DNA of 64,000 bases from Neocallimastix lanati (nom. inval.) (taxonomy: Eukaryota; Neocallimastigomycota; Neocallimastigomycetes; Neocallimastigales; Neocallimastigaceae). This document shows, piece by piece, positions 26,322 to 38,475 of this stretch (its first letter is position 1; the number at the start of each line of letters is the position of its first letter). Below the pieces are notes generated by a model, which had not been told where the DNA came from, made no database searches, and saw only the letters and a list, made by a program, of their open reading frames with translations. Location: NCBI GenBank assembly GCA_016946835.1, contig JACVTC010000121.1, positions 402,501-466,500 of the forward strand, in the 5' to 3' direction. The translations under genes and the position numbers were made by a program.

Positions 26322-29300
26322 TTAGGAAGGAAGATCGATCACAAAAGGTTGATATTTATGCCTAACATAGTACTCGTTCGAATCTTCAGGTAGTTGGCAA
26401 AATTCATTGTTAATATTCGAAGATTTATTCTTCTTTTCTTTTCTATAGTATTCTTGTATTAATTGTTTATCAAAAATTTGATCTTCATCGATCCAAGTAT
26501 TTTCATTAGAATCGCATCCTTTCCATTTAATCAAGTAACGATTTTTATTGTTAAAAGTTTTCATTTTAATTATTCTTTCAGGACTTCTATTAATTGTATC
26601 CGTAGTAAGATTAATATTTCTTCTACGAGTATTTCTTCTGTTTGGGAATTCATTTTCATGGTAAGGTTCGAGGAGCGAAACATGGAATACAGGGTGACAG
26701 CGCATATTATTAGGAAGTTTAAGTTCATACGCTAAATCACTAACTTTTCTAATGATTTCAAAGGGTCCTATTAGTTGATCAGATAATTTTTTATTTTTCT
26801 TTGTTGTATTACCCTTTAAAAGATAAACTTTATTTCCTACTTTAAAATCAGGAGAATCTATTCTTTTTAAATCTGCATATTTTTTATAAGTCTTTTTCGC
26901 TTGTTCTAAATTTTCTTTTAAAAACTTTATGTTTTCGTTAATATTCAATATTCTTTTTTCAGCTCTATGTGGATTCTCGTTTGAAGGAATCTCAGGATTA
27001 AACTTTGGATTAAATCCATAATTTGCAAAAAATGGTGATTGATTTATTGATTGTTGTAAAGTATTGTTATAAGAAAATTCTGCAAAAGGTAATAAATCAA
27101 ACCAATTATTTTGTTTTTCGTTAATGAAACAACGAAGATATTGTTCCAATATCGAGTTCACCCTCTCCGTTTGACCATCAGTCTGCGGGTGATTAGCAGT
27201 AGAAAAAGAATGCTTAATATTTAAAAGAGAGCAAAGACGATTCCAAAAATCAGAGGTAAATTGAGAACCACGATCAGAAATAATAGAATCGGGGAAACCA
27301 TGAAGTTTAAAAATATTAGCAATGAAAGAATCAGCAGCAATAGAAGCAGTAGGAAGACATCTAAATGGTATAAAATGAGCCATTTTAGTTAAGCGATCCA
27401 CAACAACCATTATAGTGGTCATATCTTTGGATTTCGGAAGTTCAACAATAAAATCCATAGAGATAGCAGACCAGGCTCTATTTGGTGTATAAAGTGGAGA
27501 AAGTAAACCATATGGCTTATGTCTTGGGATTTTGGATTTTGAACAAATTTCACAAGATTTAATAAACATTTTAACATCTTTTTGTAATTTAGGCCACCAG
27601 AAATTACGAGAAATAAGTTCAATAGTTTTATTAATTCCAAAATGACCAGCAGAAATAGAGTCATGATGGAGTTCTAAAACTCTTATTCTAATTTTATTGG
27701 GAACATAAATTAAATTTTCAAAAAGTAAATAACCATTTTTGTCAAGAGAAAATTTATCGATTTTACTAAAAGGGGGATCTTTTGAATTATCATTTTTAAG
27801 AAATTCAGTTATTTTGCAATAGAATTCATCATTAGCTAGAGAATCATGAATAGAGGAGATTAAAGAATCATTCTTAAAACTACATGAATTAATAACGCAT
27901 GAAATAGGACGAACACTAGCAAATAAATGATCACTACGTCTTGATAAAATATCTGGTTTACCTGACTTTTTACCAGCTCTGTAAATTAGTTTAAAATCAA
28001 ATCTAGATAAGAATTCATACCAACGAATTTGGCGTTGGGAAAGAAGTTCAGGTTTTCGAGGGAAAGTTAAATTCTTATGATCAGTATAAATAATAAACTG
28101 ATGGCGAGCTCCTTCTAAGTAATGTCTCCATCCTTCCAATGCAACTTTAATAGCAAGAAGTTCTTTGTCATAGATAGGGTAATTTCTTTGGGATTTAGTT
28201 AAGCTAGTAGAAATAAAAGCAATTGGATGCAAATGCCCATCAAATTCCTGAGAAAGAATTGCACCAACAGCAAAATTACTAGCATCAGTTTCAACAATGA
28301 ATTGTTTGTTGCTATCAGGATGTTTCAAAATAGGAGCAGTAGTAAATAATTCTTTTAAAGTATCAAACGCTTTTTGTTGTTCAGAACTCCAATTAAAAGG
28401 AACATTTTTTCTAGTTAATTTGTGGAGAGGATTTGCAATTTTCGCAAAGTCTTTAATAAAAATTCTGTAATAATTACAAAGTCCAATAAACGATTGAATT
28501 TCTTTAACGTTTGTTGGAACAGGCCAATCTAAAATTGCTTTAACTTTTTCTTTATCCATTTTAATTCCATCTCTTGATAAAACATAACCAAGAAAAGTAG
28601 TTTCAGTTACATCAAATTCACACTTTTCTAATTTAACAACTAAATGATTCTCTAACAATTTTCTTAAAACTTTCTTGACATGTACATGATGTTCTTCTAA
28701 AGTATTAGAATAAATTAAAATGTCATCAATATAAGAGATTACAAAATCATCTAAGTAATCACTGAGAACATCATTTATAAAATGTTGGAATGTAGCAGGG
28801 GCATTCTTAAGCCCAAAAGGCATAACGAGATATTCAAAGTGCCCATATCTTGTGCGAAAGGCAGTTTTGTACTCGTCACCTTCTTTAATTCTTACTAAGT
28901 TATAGGCAGATTTTAAATCTAACTTAGTAAAATATTTAGCACCTTTAACTCTATCCAACAATTCACTAATTAAAGGAAGAGGGTAAGAGTTACGGATGGT
29001 CATTTCATTTAATTTTCTATAATCAATAACTAATCTATATGTACCATCCTTTTTTCTAACAAATAAAATAGGTGCTCCAGCGGGAGAAGAAGATTTTCTA
29101 ATAAAACCCTTTTTTAAATTTTCTTCTAAATATTTCTTTAATTCTTCTCTCTCCGTCTCAGTTAAAGGATACAACGGTCCATAAAATAAACTACAATTAT
29201 CTTTTAATTTAATCTCACAATCATAATTACGATGCGGAGGTAACACATTACAATTATTTTCATTAAACACTTCTTTAAACATCAAATAGATTTCAGGTAC

Positions 29301-31142
29301 TTCGACCTTTTCATCATCTTTATTTAAATTATTATTTTCATTATTACATTTTTCAATTACATTTAATTTCTTACATTTACTTGATTCACAAATTTTCTTT
29401 AAGATCTTTAAACTATTTTTACTAATTTTACTATCACAATTCATAACAATAATATCATCACTATCACTAAAATTATCGCTATCACTAATGCTATCACTAA
29501 AATTATCTAACATAAAAGTATCATTAATATCACTATCGCTATCACTATTAATAAATTCAGTACAAGTTCTAATACGAGTTCGGCGGCCACGAATAGAAAT
29601 TTCTTCTTCAGAATCAGATTCGGAATCGGATTCAAAGAAAGATTTTCTTTTTCTTGAGTCTTCAATAATTTTATTTTCTTCCAAGTCGGTAGCAGATTCT
29701 TTTCCTTTGTTCTTTTTCTTGTTCTTGATCTTGTTCTTTCTTTTTCTTTTACCGTTATTACAGTGTCTAGCGCAAAATCCTGAGCCAAAGGAGATCTTCT
29801 TTGCGTCGTGGTAATTATAAGGCGAATGCTTCTCAATCCAAGGTAGACCTAAAATAATATCAACATCAGGAATTCTGAGTACATACAATTGAATGATTTC
29901 TAAGTGATTTTTTAAACGTAAAATGCACTTCTCCGTTTCCTTTTTAACTGTTGATATTCCGTAACCAAGACCAGTAACACGGAATGGTTCTTCAATTTGT
30001 TGGGTTTTGATTCCAAAAGCCTTCGCAAATTCTGGGTGAATAAAGTTAAGATCTGATCCAGAATCAATCAAAACTCTTGCCTTTACTTCTTCTGTATCGT
30101 TTGTTTTGATATAAAAATCAATAATGTTACTTTTCTTGGTCAAGAGTGAGTTTTGCTCTTCAACAATTTTTCTGACTTTCAAAATATCTTCTTGGCTGTT
30201 GATTCTTCTGATTCTTCTTAAGCTAGTAGATGCAATATTATCATTTCTTTCTTTCTTGTTGATCATTTTAACTGTAGCGGGCCTCTTCTTGTTCGGGCAA
30301 TTAAATTTAAGATGCCCTGGTTGCTTACAATAGTAGCAAAGACCTTTTCTTCTTTCTTCTTCCTTAGAGTTAACATTCTCCTGGTACAATTTCTTGTTGG
30401 ATGGGAAATAGTTGGTATTCCTTTGACCTCTCTTGATTCGATAGAGGTCAACTTCCATGGGATCATTATTAGTGAGTTGTGTACTGGAACTAGCGTTGTT
30501 TCGGTGATTGTATTGATGAAAATAAAATTCATTAATACTGTGTCTTTTGGTTAAACTCTCAATGCTAATAACGTCAGTAAACAAAGCTCTTAAATTGTTT
30601 GGGTTCGGATTGACCACGGCAAGATGTTCTCTCATTTTATAATGTAATCCTTTGATAAACATGTATATTTTTGCAGACTCGTTGAAGTCTGAGTTTCTTG
30701 CAACTTTATTGAATTCATTAATGTAATCGTTAACGCGGCCAAACTTATGTTGACGGATTGAACAAAGTTTCCCATTAGCAATTACAGTATTAACTTCTTC
30801 TTCACCATAACGAGCTCTAAGTTCATTAATGAAATTTTCATAGGAATTCAAAATTTCGTCATTGTTGCGTCTCAAAGACGAAGCCCAGTCTAAAGGTTCT
30901 CCAATTAAATAAGAAATTATGAATTTGACTTTTGCGATGTCATTATTAATTCCATGTGGGTTGGATTCCATAGCAATTTCGGCTCTGGTTAGGAACCCGT
31001 CGAATTCCCTCTTGATACCAGAAAACAGTGGTGGATCATTTACTGTTTTCTGAGTGTTTCTTAAGAAGCCTTGATTATTTGCTTGGTTCATTTCTAAATC
31101 AAGGTTTTCGAATTTTTGAATTAAATCTTCAACTTCGTTCAA
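26322..31142 (-). CDS. Gag-Pol polyprotein of Ty3/gypsy chromovirus element
   Basis: One 1,606-residue frame contains all functions in Ty3/gypsy order. Gag with a CCHC zinc knuckle (C269, C272, H277, C282) is followed by an aspartic protease with IDSGSD (D360) and a Lys/Arg-rich then Asp/Ser-rich linker (about 460-600). The reverse transcriptase has LVIDYRKLN, FGLKNAPATFQ and YIDD (804-807). RNase H follows with ETDAS and YTDHKNL. The integrase has an HHCC zinc finger (HHDSISAGH...CEICSKSK) and catalytic D1230, D1290 and E1326 with the typical 35-residue spacing. A C-terminal chromodomain (about 1523-1560, LIKWKGCDSNENTWIDE) is known in chromoviruses to target integration to marked chromatin. 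No stop or frameshift separates gag from pol, as in Tf1. Its codon usage is richer in GC than the flanks. Confidence 0.95.
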   Translation of the reverse strand: MNEVEDLIQKFENLDLEMNQANNQGFLRNTQKTVNDPPLFSGIKREFDGFLTRAEIAMESNPHGINNDIAKVKFIISYLIGEPLDWASSLRRNNDEILNSYENFINELRARYGEEEVNTVIANGKLCSIRQHKFGRVNDYINEFNKVARNSDFNESAKIYMFIKGLHYKMREHLAVVNPNPNNLRALFTDVISIESLTKRHSINEFYFHQYNHRNNASSSTQLTNNDPMEVDLYRIKRGQRNTNYFPSNKKLYQENVNSKEEERRKGLCYYCKQPGHLKFNCPNKKRPATVKMINKKERNDNIASTSLRRIRRINSQEDILKVRKIVEEQNSLLTKKSNIIDFYIKTNDTEEVKARVLIDSGSDLNFIHPEFAKAFGIKTQQIEEPFRVTGLGYGISTVKKETEKCILRLKNHLEIIQLYVLRIPDVDIILGLPWIEKHSPYNYHDAKKISFGSGFCARHCNNGKRKRKNKIKNKKKNKGKESATDLEENKIIEDSRKRKSFFESDSESDSEEEISIRGRRTRIRTCTEFINSDSDSDINDTFMLDNFSDSISDSDNFSDSDDIIVMNCDSKISKNSLKILKKICESSKCKKLNVIEKCNNENNNLNKDDEKVEVPEIYLMFKEVFNENNCNVLPPHRNYDCEIKLKDNCSLFYGPLYPLTETEREELKKYLEENLKKGFIRKSSSPAGAPILFVRKKDGTYRLVIDYRKLNEMTIRNSYPLPLISELLDRVKGAKYFTKLDLKSAYNLVRIKEGDEYKTAFRTRYGHFEYLVMPFGLKNAPATFQHFINDVLSDYLDDFVISYIDDILIYSNTLEEHHVHVKKVLRKLLENHLVVKLEKCEFDVTETTFLGYVLSRDGIKMDKEKVKAILDWPVPTNVKEIQSFIGLCNYYRIFIKDFAKIANPLHKLTRKNVPFNWSSEQQKAFDTLKELFTTAPILKHPDSNKQFIVETDASNFAVGAILSQEFDGHLHPIAFISTSLTKSQRNYPIYDKELLAIKVALEGWRHYLEGARHQFIIYTDHKNLTFPRKPELLSQRQIRWYEFLSRFDFKLIYRAGKKSGKPDILSRRSDHLFASVRPISCVINSCSFKNDSLISSIHDSLANDEFYCKITEFLKNDNSKDPPFSKIDKFSLDKNGYLLFENLIYVPNKIRIRVLELHHDSISAGHFGINKTIELISRNFWWPKLQKDVKMFIKSCEICSKSKIPRHKPYGLLSPLYTPNRAWSAISMDFIVELPKSKDMTTIMVVVDRLTKMAHFIPFRCLPTASIAADSFIANIFKLHGFPDSIISDRGSQFTSDFWNRLCSLLNIKHSFSTANHPQTDGQTERVNSILEQYLRCFINEKQNNWFDLLPFAEFSYNNTLQQSINQSPFFANYGFNPKFNPEIPSNENPHRAEKRILNINENIKFLKENLEQAKKTYKKYADLKRIDSPDFKVGNKVYLLKGNTTKKNKKLSDQLIGPFEIIRKVSDLAYELKLPNNMRCHPVFHVSLLEPYHENEFPNRRNTRRRNINLTTDTINRSPERIIKMKTFNNKNRYLIKWKGCDSNENTWIDEDQIFDKQLIQEYYRKEKKNKSSNINNEFCQLPEDSNEYYVRHKYQPFVIDLPS

Positions 31143-31354
31143 TTTGTAACTTATTATTTACTTTTGAATATTTTAAATAATGATATTTGAAATAGATGTT
31201 CTAATAAAAAGATATTTCTATTATAATATTGTATGTAAAGTCGAACTGGCTCTCTCCAATTGTAGTGGTGCCGTCGAGTAAACTGAATATTATAATATAG
31301 TATCTTACTGGTTAAAATTTAATTCCAAATAATATTATGGATTTCTCACGTAAT

Positions 31355-31425
31355 CTGGTAATTTTATTCAAAAGTCTTGCACAAGTGTCCCAATATGATA
31401 AATGGTATGGTATGAGTCTGGTAAA

Positions 31426-31458
<33 letters not shown>

Positions 31459-31691
31459 TGGTAGAATTAGCCTGAATCGAGTAGAATATTTCCTTAAACT
31501 GGTAGAATAGCCTGAATCGAGTTGAATATTTCCTTAAACTGGTAGAATTAGCCTAAATCGAGTAGAATATTTCCTTAAACTGGTAGCGATATCCTAAAGC
31601 TGGTAGCAATAATCTAAAATTGTGAGTATTCCAAAGTCGGTAGTGTCAAAAGTGGGTAGCTTCTAAAAATCCTTGGTAAAAATATCTGGTA
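31355..31691 (-). repeat. Leader array: three 41-bp tandem repeats and recurring CTGGTA
   Basis: Within the untranslated leader of the gypsy element, three direct repeats of 40-41 bp (31460-31500, 31501-31540, 31541-31581) each begin GGTAGAAT and end TTCCTTAAACT. The hexamer CTGGTA (TACCAG in the sense strand) occurs eight times at 31355, 31418, 31458, 31499, 31539, 31580, 31600 and 31686, with further near matches. No coding role; possible RNA packaging or protein-binding array. Confidence 0.85.
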
Positions 31692-31787
31692 AAAATATCT
31701 TGATTCAAGCCACAAATAAGCCACAAAAGAGTCACGTGTTTTAAATATTTTTTATTGATTTATAACGTATTTTTGTTTGTTTAAAAG

Positions 31788-31800
31788 GTAATTGTTATTA
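31788..31800 (-). other. Putative self-priming binding site of gypsy element
   Basis: On the sense (minus) strand the junction of 5' LTR and leader reads TAATAACAATTAC. It is the exact reverse complement of GTAATTGTTATTA at 31962-31950 inside the LTR. No match to the 3' end of a tRNA (a TGG start) is seen here. Self-priming from the mRNA 5' end is known for Tf1 and the sushi group. Confidence 0.65.
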
Positions 31801-32571
31801 TAAAGTTTTGATAAAAAAAATAGATTATAAATCAACACTTCAATAATAACACTAAAACACAAAATAATAGTTTTAAAGAACAAGTTTTATTAATTTTTTT
31901 AAATATTAAAATCTTTATTTATTTTAAAGTGTTATTAACAAGAAATCGTTAATAACAATTACATCGATTAAAATACATGAAATTTGATAACTATTTATAT
32001 TTTTATCTTATTGCATTTATAATATATAATTCCTATTGAATTATATTATCTAGCTATTTATTTAAAACAGTACTAACCTAAACTAATAATAAATAATTAA
32101 CTATTACTAAATAAAGAGAATTATAATTAATAACTAAAATAAATATAATCAATTCTAATTGAGTTCATTTATTATTTATTTATTATTTAAATATTATTAG
32201 TAAATTTATTATATATTTTCTATTTAAAAATAATATAAAAGTTGTCATAATTATTTAATATAAATTTAGCATAAAATGCCGTAAGTTTCAACATGACTAA
32301 TTGCATAGTTTCATGTTGTTAATTTATCTTGTGAAAAACCTTAACTCTTATTATTTAAATTAAATTACATAAAAAGAAATGATTTTCAAATACTAGTTTC
32401 ACAAGAGAAATTTTTAATTTATTAGTATGATTGGGAAAAAAATCGAAATTATGTTAAAAATATTTTCAATAATTTTATACACGTGATTTCAAATAAATTT
32501 ATTTTAATTTTACTTAAATTTATGATTAAATTTAATTAAAATTATTTAAAGATATTAATAATATCTTTACA
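31799..32571 (-). repeat. 5' LTR of the gypsy element (promoter-bearing)
   Basis: 773 bp, identical as far as I can see to the 3' LTR. It carries a TATA box and predicted transcription start, described separately. Confidence 0.93.
31950..32000 (-). promoter_or_regulatory. Predicted TATA box and transcript 5' end in the gypsy LTR
   Basis: TATAAATAG on the minus strand (32000-31992) lies 30-38 bp upstream of GTAATTGTTATTA (31962-31950), the segment complementary to the priming site. If transcription begins near 31962, R-U5 would be about 164 nt. The spacing fits a TATA-directed start; the start itself is inferred. Confidence 0.55.
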
Positions 32572-32576
32572 GTTGC
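32572..32576 (+). other. Target site duplication GTTGC (right)
   Basis: Partner of 25507-25511, directly after the 5' LTR of the gypsy element. Confidence 0.85.
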
Positions 32577-32918
32577 CTTAATATAATATAATAGGATGGT
32601 GTAAACCCAGATAGGTGTCCAATCCATATTTAAATAATTTTTAATATTAAAAATACCCAAATTATAAAGGTTTTAGGCGTTTTAACCACAAAAACGTACA
32701 ATGGGTAATAATATAAATATCTAAGATAAAATTAGCAAATAATATACATAAAGTATATATATAAAATTCAATTAATGATATAATATGAAATAGAAATTTA
32801 ACAGTTAATTAAAATTTAGAATAATGATATAAATTTCACAAAGTATTATTGTTATGTATTGCTATGTACATATTCACCTATAAACCAAAATTATTCATTT
32901 AGTAGAATAACTTGGTTT

Positions 32919-32927
32919 AGGGGGGAA
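32919..32927 (+). other. Polypurine tract of TRIM-like element copy 1
   Basis: AGGGGGGAA directly precedes the 3' LTR start TGTTAG. The same region is conserved in copy 2 (AAAGGGGAA on the minus strand, 33877-33869). Confidence 0.85.
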
Positions 32928-33468
<541 letters not shown>

Positions 33469-33677
33469 GTTACAATAGTATTATTGAACAAAAACGATAG
33501 TAAATAAGAAGGAATAATAATATTAAATAAAGATTATTTATTAAAATAAATAATAATTGTAAAAGTAATTAAAATAACAAAAGAAAAAGAAAAATAAAGA
33601 ATAATAGTAAAAAATAATAATAATAAATAATATAATATATAATAATATAAAATAAAATAAATAATAAAAATTATAAA

Positions 33678-34828
33678 TGTTGAAGATCAGTTTATAATTA
33701 TTTTATCTTTATTAATACATTTTATGATAAAAAGTTACAATCATCTTAATTATACTAAATTAAATTTTTTTATATTAATATATTGTGGCTTATTAATTAA
33801 AAAATTATATTATATTATGTTTCAATACATTTGAAGCTTATTTTTCATATATATCACATATTCTAACATTCCCCTTTAAACCTGGTTATTCCATAATAAA
33901 TAAATTGGTTTACTGGTGAATATGCATATTTGAAATTGTTCTACTTTATAATGATAACTTGATATTATTAAACTATTAGTTATTTTATTATAAATAAACT
34001 TTTAATTTTTCATTCTAATAATTCTTTAGTTTCCCTCTAAAAATTACATATTTAATATTATTATACCATTAATATTGAATGTATCTAAGATATATCTTTT
34101 AATATATAATGGAAATCTTTTTTTTTTGAAGGATGACATTATACCATCTCAATTTGTGTTAATATCTCTTATATATTTGGGTTTTACATCACTTTCAATT
34201 TTAATCCATTTTGAAGATTAGTAATAACTTTTATATATTTTCATTAAGTAGTTTTAATGATAACTATTAAAATAAATTGCTAATTATATGCCGGTGTTCT
34301 TGATAGATCATAGTCATGTGTTTTAGTATATGCTTAATTTTTTTTTTTCTTTTTTTTTTTTTTTTTATTTAATTAATACTTTTATATTTTTTGGAGTTTT
34401 TTTATTTTACTTGAGATAATTCCATTCTCTCAAGTATTTCATACTTTTATGTGTTTTTTTTTTTATTTTTCCATCTTGATCATTTCAAATGATCGATCAG
34501 ATTTATTAGTCTTCCTTTAATTGACATAGTGTGTTAACTTTTAGCATTATTTAAAATTTCAATTTATTTTTCCTTGACATAATACTGTGACCGGTAAATG
34601 ATTATTTTGCTAATTATCATTTTAAGAGTCAGAAGAGCCTCTTAATCTGTTAAGAATTAGGAATTTATGTTTATAATTATATCAATTTTATTAATATATT
34701 TTATAATAGAGTGTTAACATAAATTTATTTTAAATTAAATTCTTTTATGTAATGTGGCTTGAATATAAATTATATTACAATATGTTTCAATACATTTAAA
34801 GCTTATTTTTTATATTTTTCATATAGTA
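33678..34828 (-). mobile_element. TRIM-like LTR element, copy 2, diverged and inverted
   Basis: This is an older relative of copy 1 in minus orientation, about 1,151 bp. The LTRs are 33678-33868 and 34648-34828; both align to the 186-bp LTR of copy 1 with many substitutions. The 3' LTR is preceded by polypurine AAAGGGGAA and by a conserved stretch (CATATTCACC, then GTAAACCAA and GGTTTA) shared with copy 1. The first internal bases at 34647-34633 keep GATTAAGAG, so the priming site is conserved. A possible ATAAA target duplication flanks it (33673-33677 and 34829-34833), but this is weak in such A/T-rich DNA. There is no coding frame. Confidence 0.8.
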
Positions 34829-35295
34829 ATAAAAATTATTACAAATTACAAATTTTTATATATTTATTTTTTTTTTTAATAGTAATATTATTATTAAAAA
34901 TTATTAAAAATGAGTTATCATTAAAGTATTAATAAAGATATAAAGATAGATGATAAAAATATCATATTTTTTAATTATAATAGTGGTATTAACAATAAAA
35001 AAAAATAATGTTTATTAAAAAGAAATATACTACTTTTTTTTACTATTGATATTTTTTAATATAATGATTTTTTTTATATAATTGATACAACTAAATGGAT
35101 AAAATTTTTTTTTATTAACAAATACAATATGATATCATTTCATTTTTTATTTTTTATTACGATTAATAAATTTTAAAGATATCACATATAACTATAATTT
35201 TTTTTTATTATATTTCTGAAAATAATTTGCGCTTTAAAAATTTTAAATATCCAACATTCTTGGTTTTCTTTCATTTTCTTATGATGAAAATGACG

Positions 35296-35346
<51 letters not shown>

Positions 35347-37262
35347 TTTTTTACTTAAGATTATATTTAATAAGATTATTAAGGATAATTAATTTATATT
35401 TATTATTTATTGCTTTTTTCATTTATTCATGCTTTTAATTTTTTTCTTTTTTTCTTTTTCTTTTTTCTTTTCCTTTTTCCTTTTTCCTTTTTTTTTTTTT
35501 TTTCTATATTCTGCTTTAATTAGTATTATTAAAGAACATAAAGTGAGAATTTTCTTTTTTATTAGTATAGTAAATTAAGTTGATAGTCAAAGTTTAATGT
35601 ATATTAAACTATTAATTTAAATTTATTAAAATATCAAAGGGTTAAGTTAATCGTATTTGATTATTTTATTTAATTACGTCATTCTTTCTATATGGATATT
35701 ACTATATTTCTATATTATTAGGTATTACTGCTAAAATTTCATAATTAAAAAAAAATAGTACAAATATAAAAATTTTTATTTATATATATTTAATGACATT
35801 TAATAAATACATTGTATTAATATTGACGGCAATATAATTTTTTTTTTTTTTTTTTTTTTATTTTTTTCAAATCTTTTATTTTTTATTTTTTATTTTTTAA
35901 TTTTTTTTATTAAATTATGTTTTTTATTAATGAGATTATATATAATTAATAAAATTGGCAAATTTGTTATTTTATTGTTTTTTTTTTCTGAACGGCATAA
36001 AGAATGAAAATATGAAAAAATATATGTATTGATTTAATTTTTTTTTTAAAAAAAAAAGGAAGAAAAATAAAATAAGATAATTATTAGAAATGAAAAATAA
36101 GTTATAAATTGAAGTACAAAAAAAAAAGGAAGAATTATTTTTTTCAAATTAGGATAAAAAAAATTTTATTACTCATAAGTTAATTATTATTTTTATTATA
36201 AACAACAAATTGTTTATATAAATAAGTTAATAATAGTATTTATAATATATTATAAATAATATTTATTTATTTATTTTTTTAAAAAAGGGATAATTAATCA
36301 CTTTTATAAGTAAAAAAAAATTTTAATATAAGGAGTCATAATTAATTAATTAAGCAATATATATATATATATTTTATTTTATTTATTTTTTTTATAACTA
36401 ATTAAAAACAATAAAATTTTTATTTTTAGTCATTATGAACTATTATTTTATGATTTATTTTATAATAAATTTTTATAATTAATTATTATTTAATTTGGCT
36501 AATAATATATAACTGATGGCTATAGATATATTATGAATAAATATTATATATATTAATAAAAATGTAAGTTAAAAAAAATATTTTAATTATTTTATTAATT
36601 ATTCATTTTAAGTTTATAATATTTATTAATAAACGAAATAATGCTCATTATAAATTATAATATTCTTTTGAAATTAATATATATTTTGTATTTGAATACA
36701 TTAATATAATTCTTTATTGTTATTTAAAAAAATTAAAGGATTACAAAAATATTAGTATTGTTACATTTAATATTTTTTTTTTGATATTTTTATTTATGTT
36801 AGGTAAAATAGGATGAAAATAAATATTATTTAGTTATTTTGAATTTTTGAATATCTAATTTTTTAATTTTCTTTTTATATAATAATATTTTATAATTTTA
36901 TTAACCTGTAGATGAATTAATATATATATATATATAATATATTTTATAAAGGAATACATTTTCATTTTTTTTCCTTAAAAGTTTAAAACACAATATCGAT
37001 AAGTAGACAACTGATATAAAAAAATTGACAAAAGGAATAATTTTAAATAATATTTTCTTTCTCATTTACATGGGATACACTTTAAATATTTAATATTATT
37101 TATATTTATTATTATTACTTGTATATATTTTTATTATTTATATTTATTATATTTATAATTACTATTATTTATAATTATTTATAATTATTTATAATTATAT
37201 TTATATTATTTATTATTTTATTATTATTTATACAAATTATTATAAACAAATTAAAATATAAT

Positions 37263-37500
37263 AAATATAAATGTTAGTGATATATATTAATACATTAATA
37301 AAAAATAAATTGACATCTTAAGTTATTAAAATAATAGATTAATAATAAAAATTAGTTATTATATTTTAATTAGTTTATAATAACTTATTAATATAAATTT
37401 TAACGATATATATCAATACATTGACCTCTTTAGTTTTTAAAATAATATATTAATAATAAAAATTATTTTTAATAATATTTTAAATTGGTTTATAACTTTT
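37263..37500. repeat. Diverged tandem duplication, about 120-bp unit
   Basis: Two neighbouring copies (about 37263-37385 and 37388-37500) share blocks such as GATATATA, AATACATT, TTGAC, AAAATAATA and ATTAATAATAAAAATTA in the same order. Confidence 0.7.
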
Positions 37501-37608
37501 TTTTTTTTTTTTTTTTAAAAAAATTTGTTAAACATTATAAATTTTTATTTATTTAATTAGTTTTAACACCTACTTAGTAATAATAATAATTTAAGGTGTG
37601 AATTTTTT

Positions 37609-37645
<37 letters not shown>

Positions 37646-38303
37646 TGAATAAAAAAAATTGTAAAAACAATATTTCAATTAATTTATTATTATTATTGCT
37701 AAATAAAATTTACTATTTTATATAAATAATTATATTTTATATAATTATTTAAAATTTAAAAAAATTTTTTTTTTCTATATTAGTATAATTTATATAATTT
37801 ATATTTATATATTTTTTAAATATTTCATAAAATTATAGTTTTTTATTCAACAATAAAATATATTTAATAATTAAAAATTTAACTATAAAATAAATTTTTT
37901 TTTGATTATATTAGAAATTGATATATCATTTTTTTTTTTTTTTAAATTCTGAACGTTATTAATTATAAAATTAGAGAAAATAAAATACAAATGTTATTTC
38001 TTTCTTAATAACTCAAATATACTTAATTTTATTTCATAGTATTCATAAAATTAGTTCAGTTTTATAAATTTTAGTACGCATAATAATATTATAAGGAAGA
38101 AAAAAATAATTCAAATATTTAAATTTATATATATATATTATTATTATTATTTTTATGAATACTCTGAAATAAAATTAACACTGAACTCATTATTTTATTA
38201 CTTAATAATTAAGAAGATAATCATTTTTTTTTATTTTCATTTTTTTTATGAAAATATAAATACATATCAAGTAGTATAATAATAATAAAAATAATAATTG
38301 ATG

Positions 38304-38475
38304 AATAATTTCAAAAGTAATAATAAATAAATATTAATATATTTATTTAATAATTTAAAAAGGAAATATTTATTAAGTTCATTATCAGAATTAATCATTA
38401 CTATTTTTATTTTTTATTATGATATAATAATATAATTATAATAAATTATTTATAAATAGATTTTTATTAAAAAAA
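38304..38475 (+). repeat. Dispersed repeat, left arm of inverted pair
   Basis: About 165 bp are the near-identical reverse complement of 43720-43889. Shared landmarks include TTCATTATCAGAATTAATCA on this strand. Confidence 0.8.

Larger units (their letters stand above)
25512..32571 (-). mobile_element. Ty3/gypsy chromovirus-type LTR retrotransposon, apparently intact
   Basis: The element is 7,060 bp and reads right to left. It has two 773-bp LTRs that look identical (31799-32571 is the 5' LTR, 25512-26284 the 3' LTR), ends TGTAAAG and CTTTATA, a 656-bp leader, a single Gag-Pol frame of 1,606 codons without interruption and a polypurine tract next to the 3' LTR. A perfect 5-bp target duplication GTTGC flanks it. 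The single fused frame, C-terminal chromodomain and apparent self-priming site place it nearest to the Tf1/sushi group of chromoviruses (inference from architecture, not from a tree). It inserted into the TRIM-like element. LTR identity and an open frame mean it is young and possibly active. Confidence 0.93.

Noticed and set aside
31460-31581. Regular 41-bp repeats considered as a CRISPR-like array
   Set aside because: They are direct tandem copies without unique spacers, in the leader of a eukaryotic retrotransposon.
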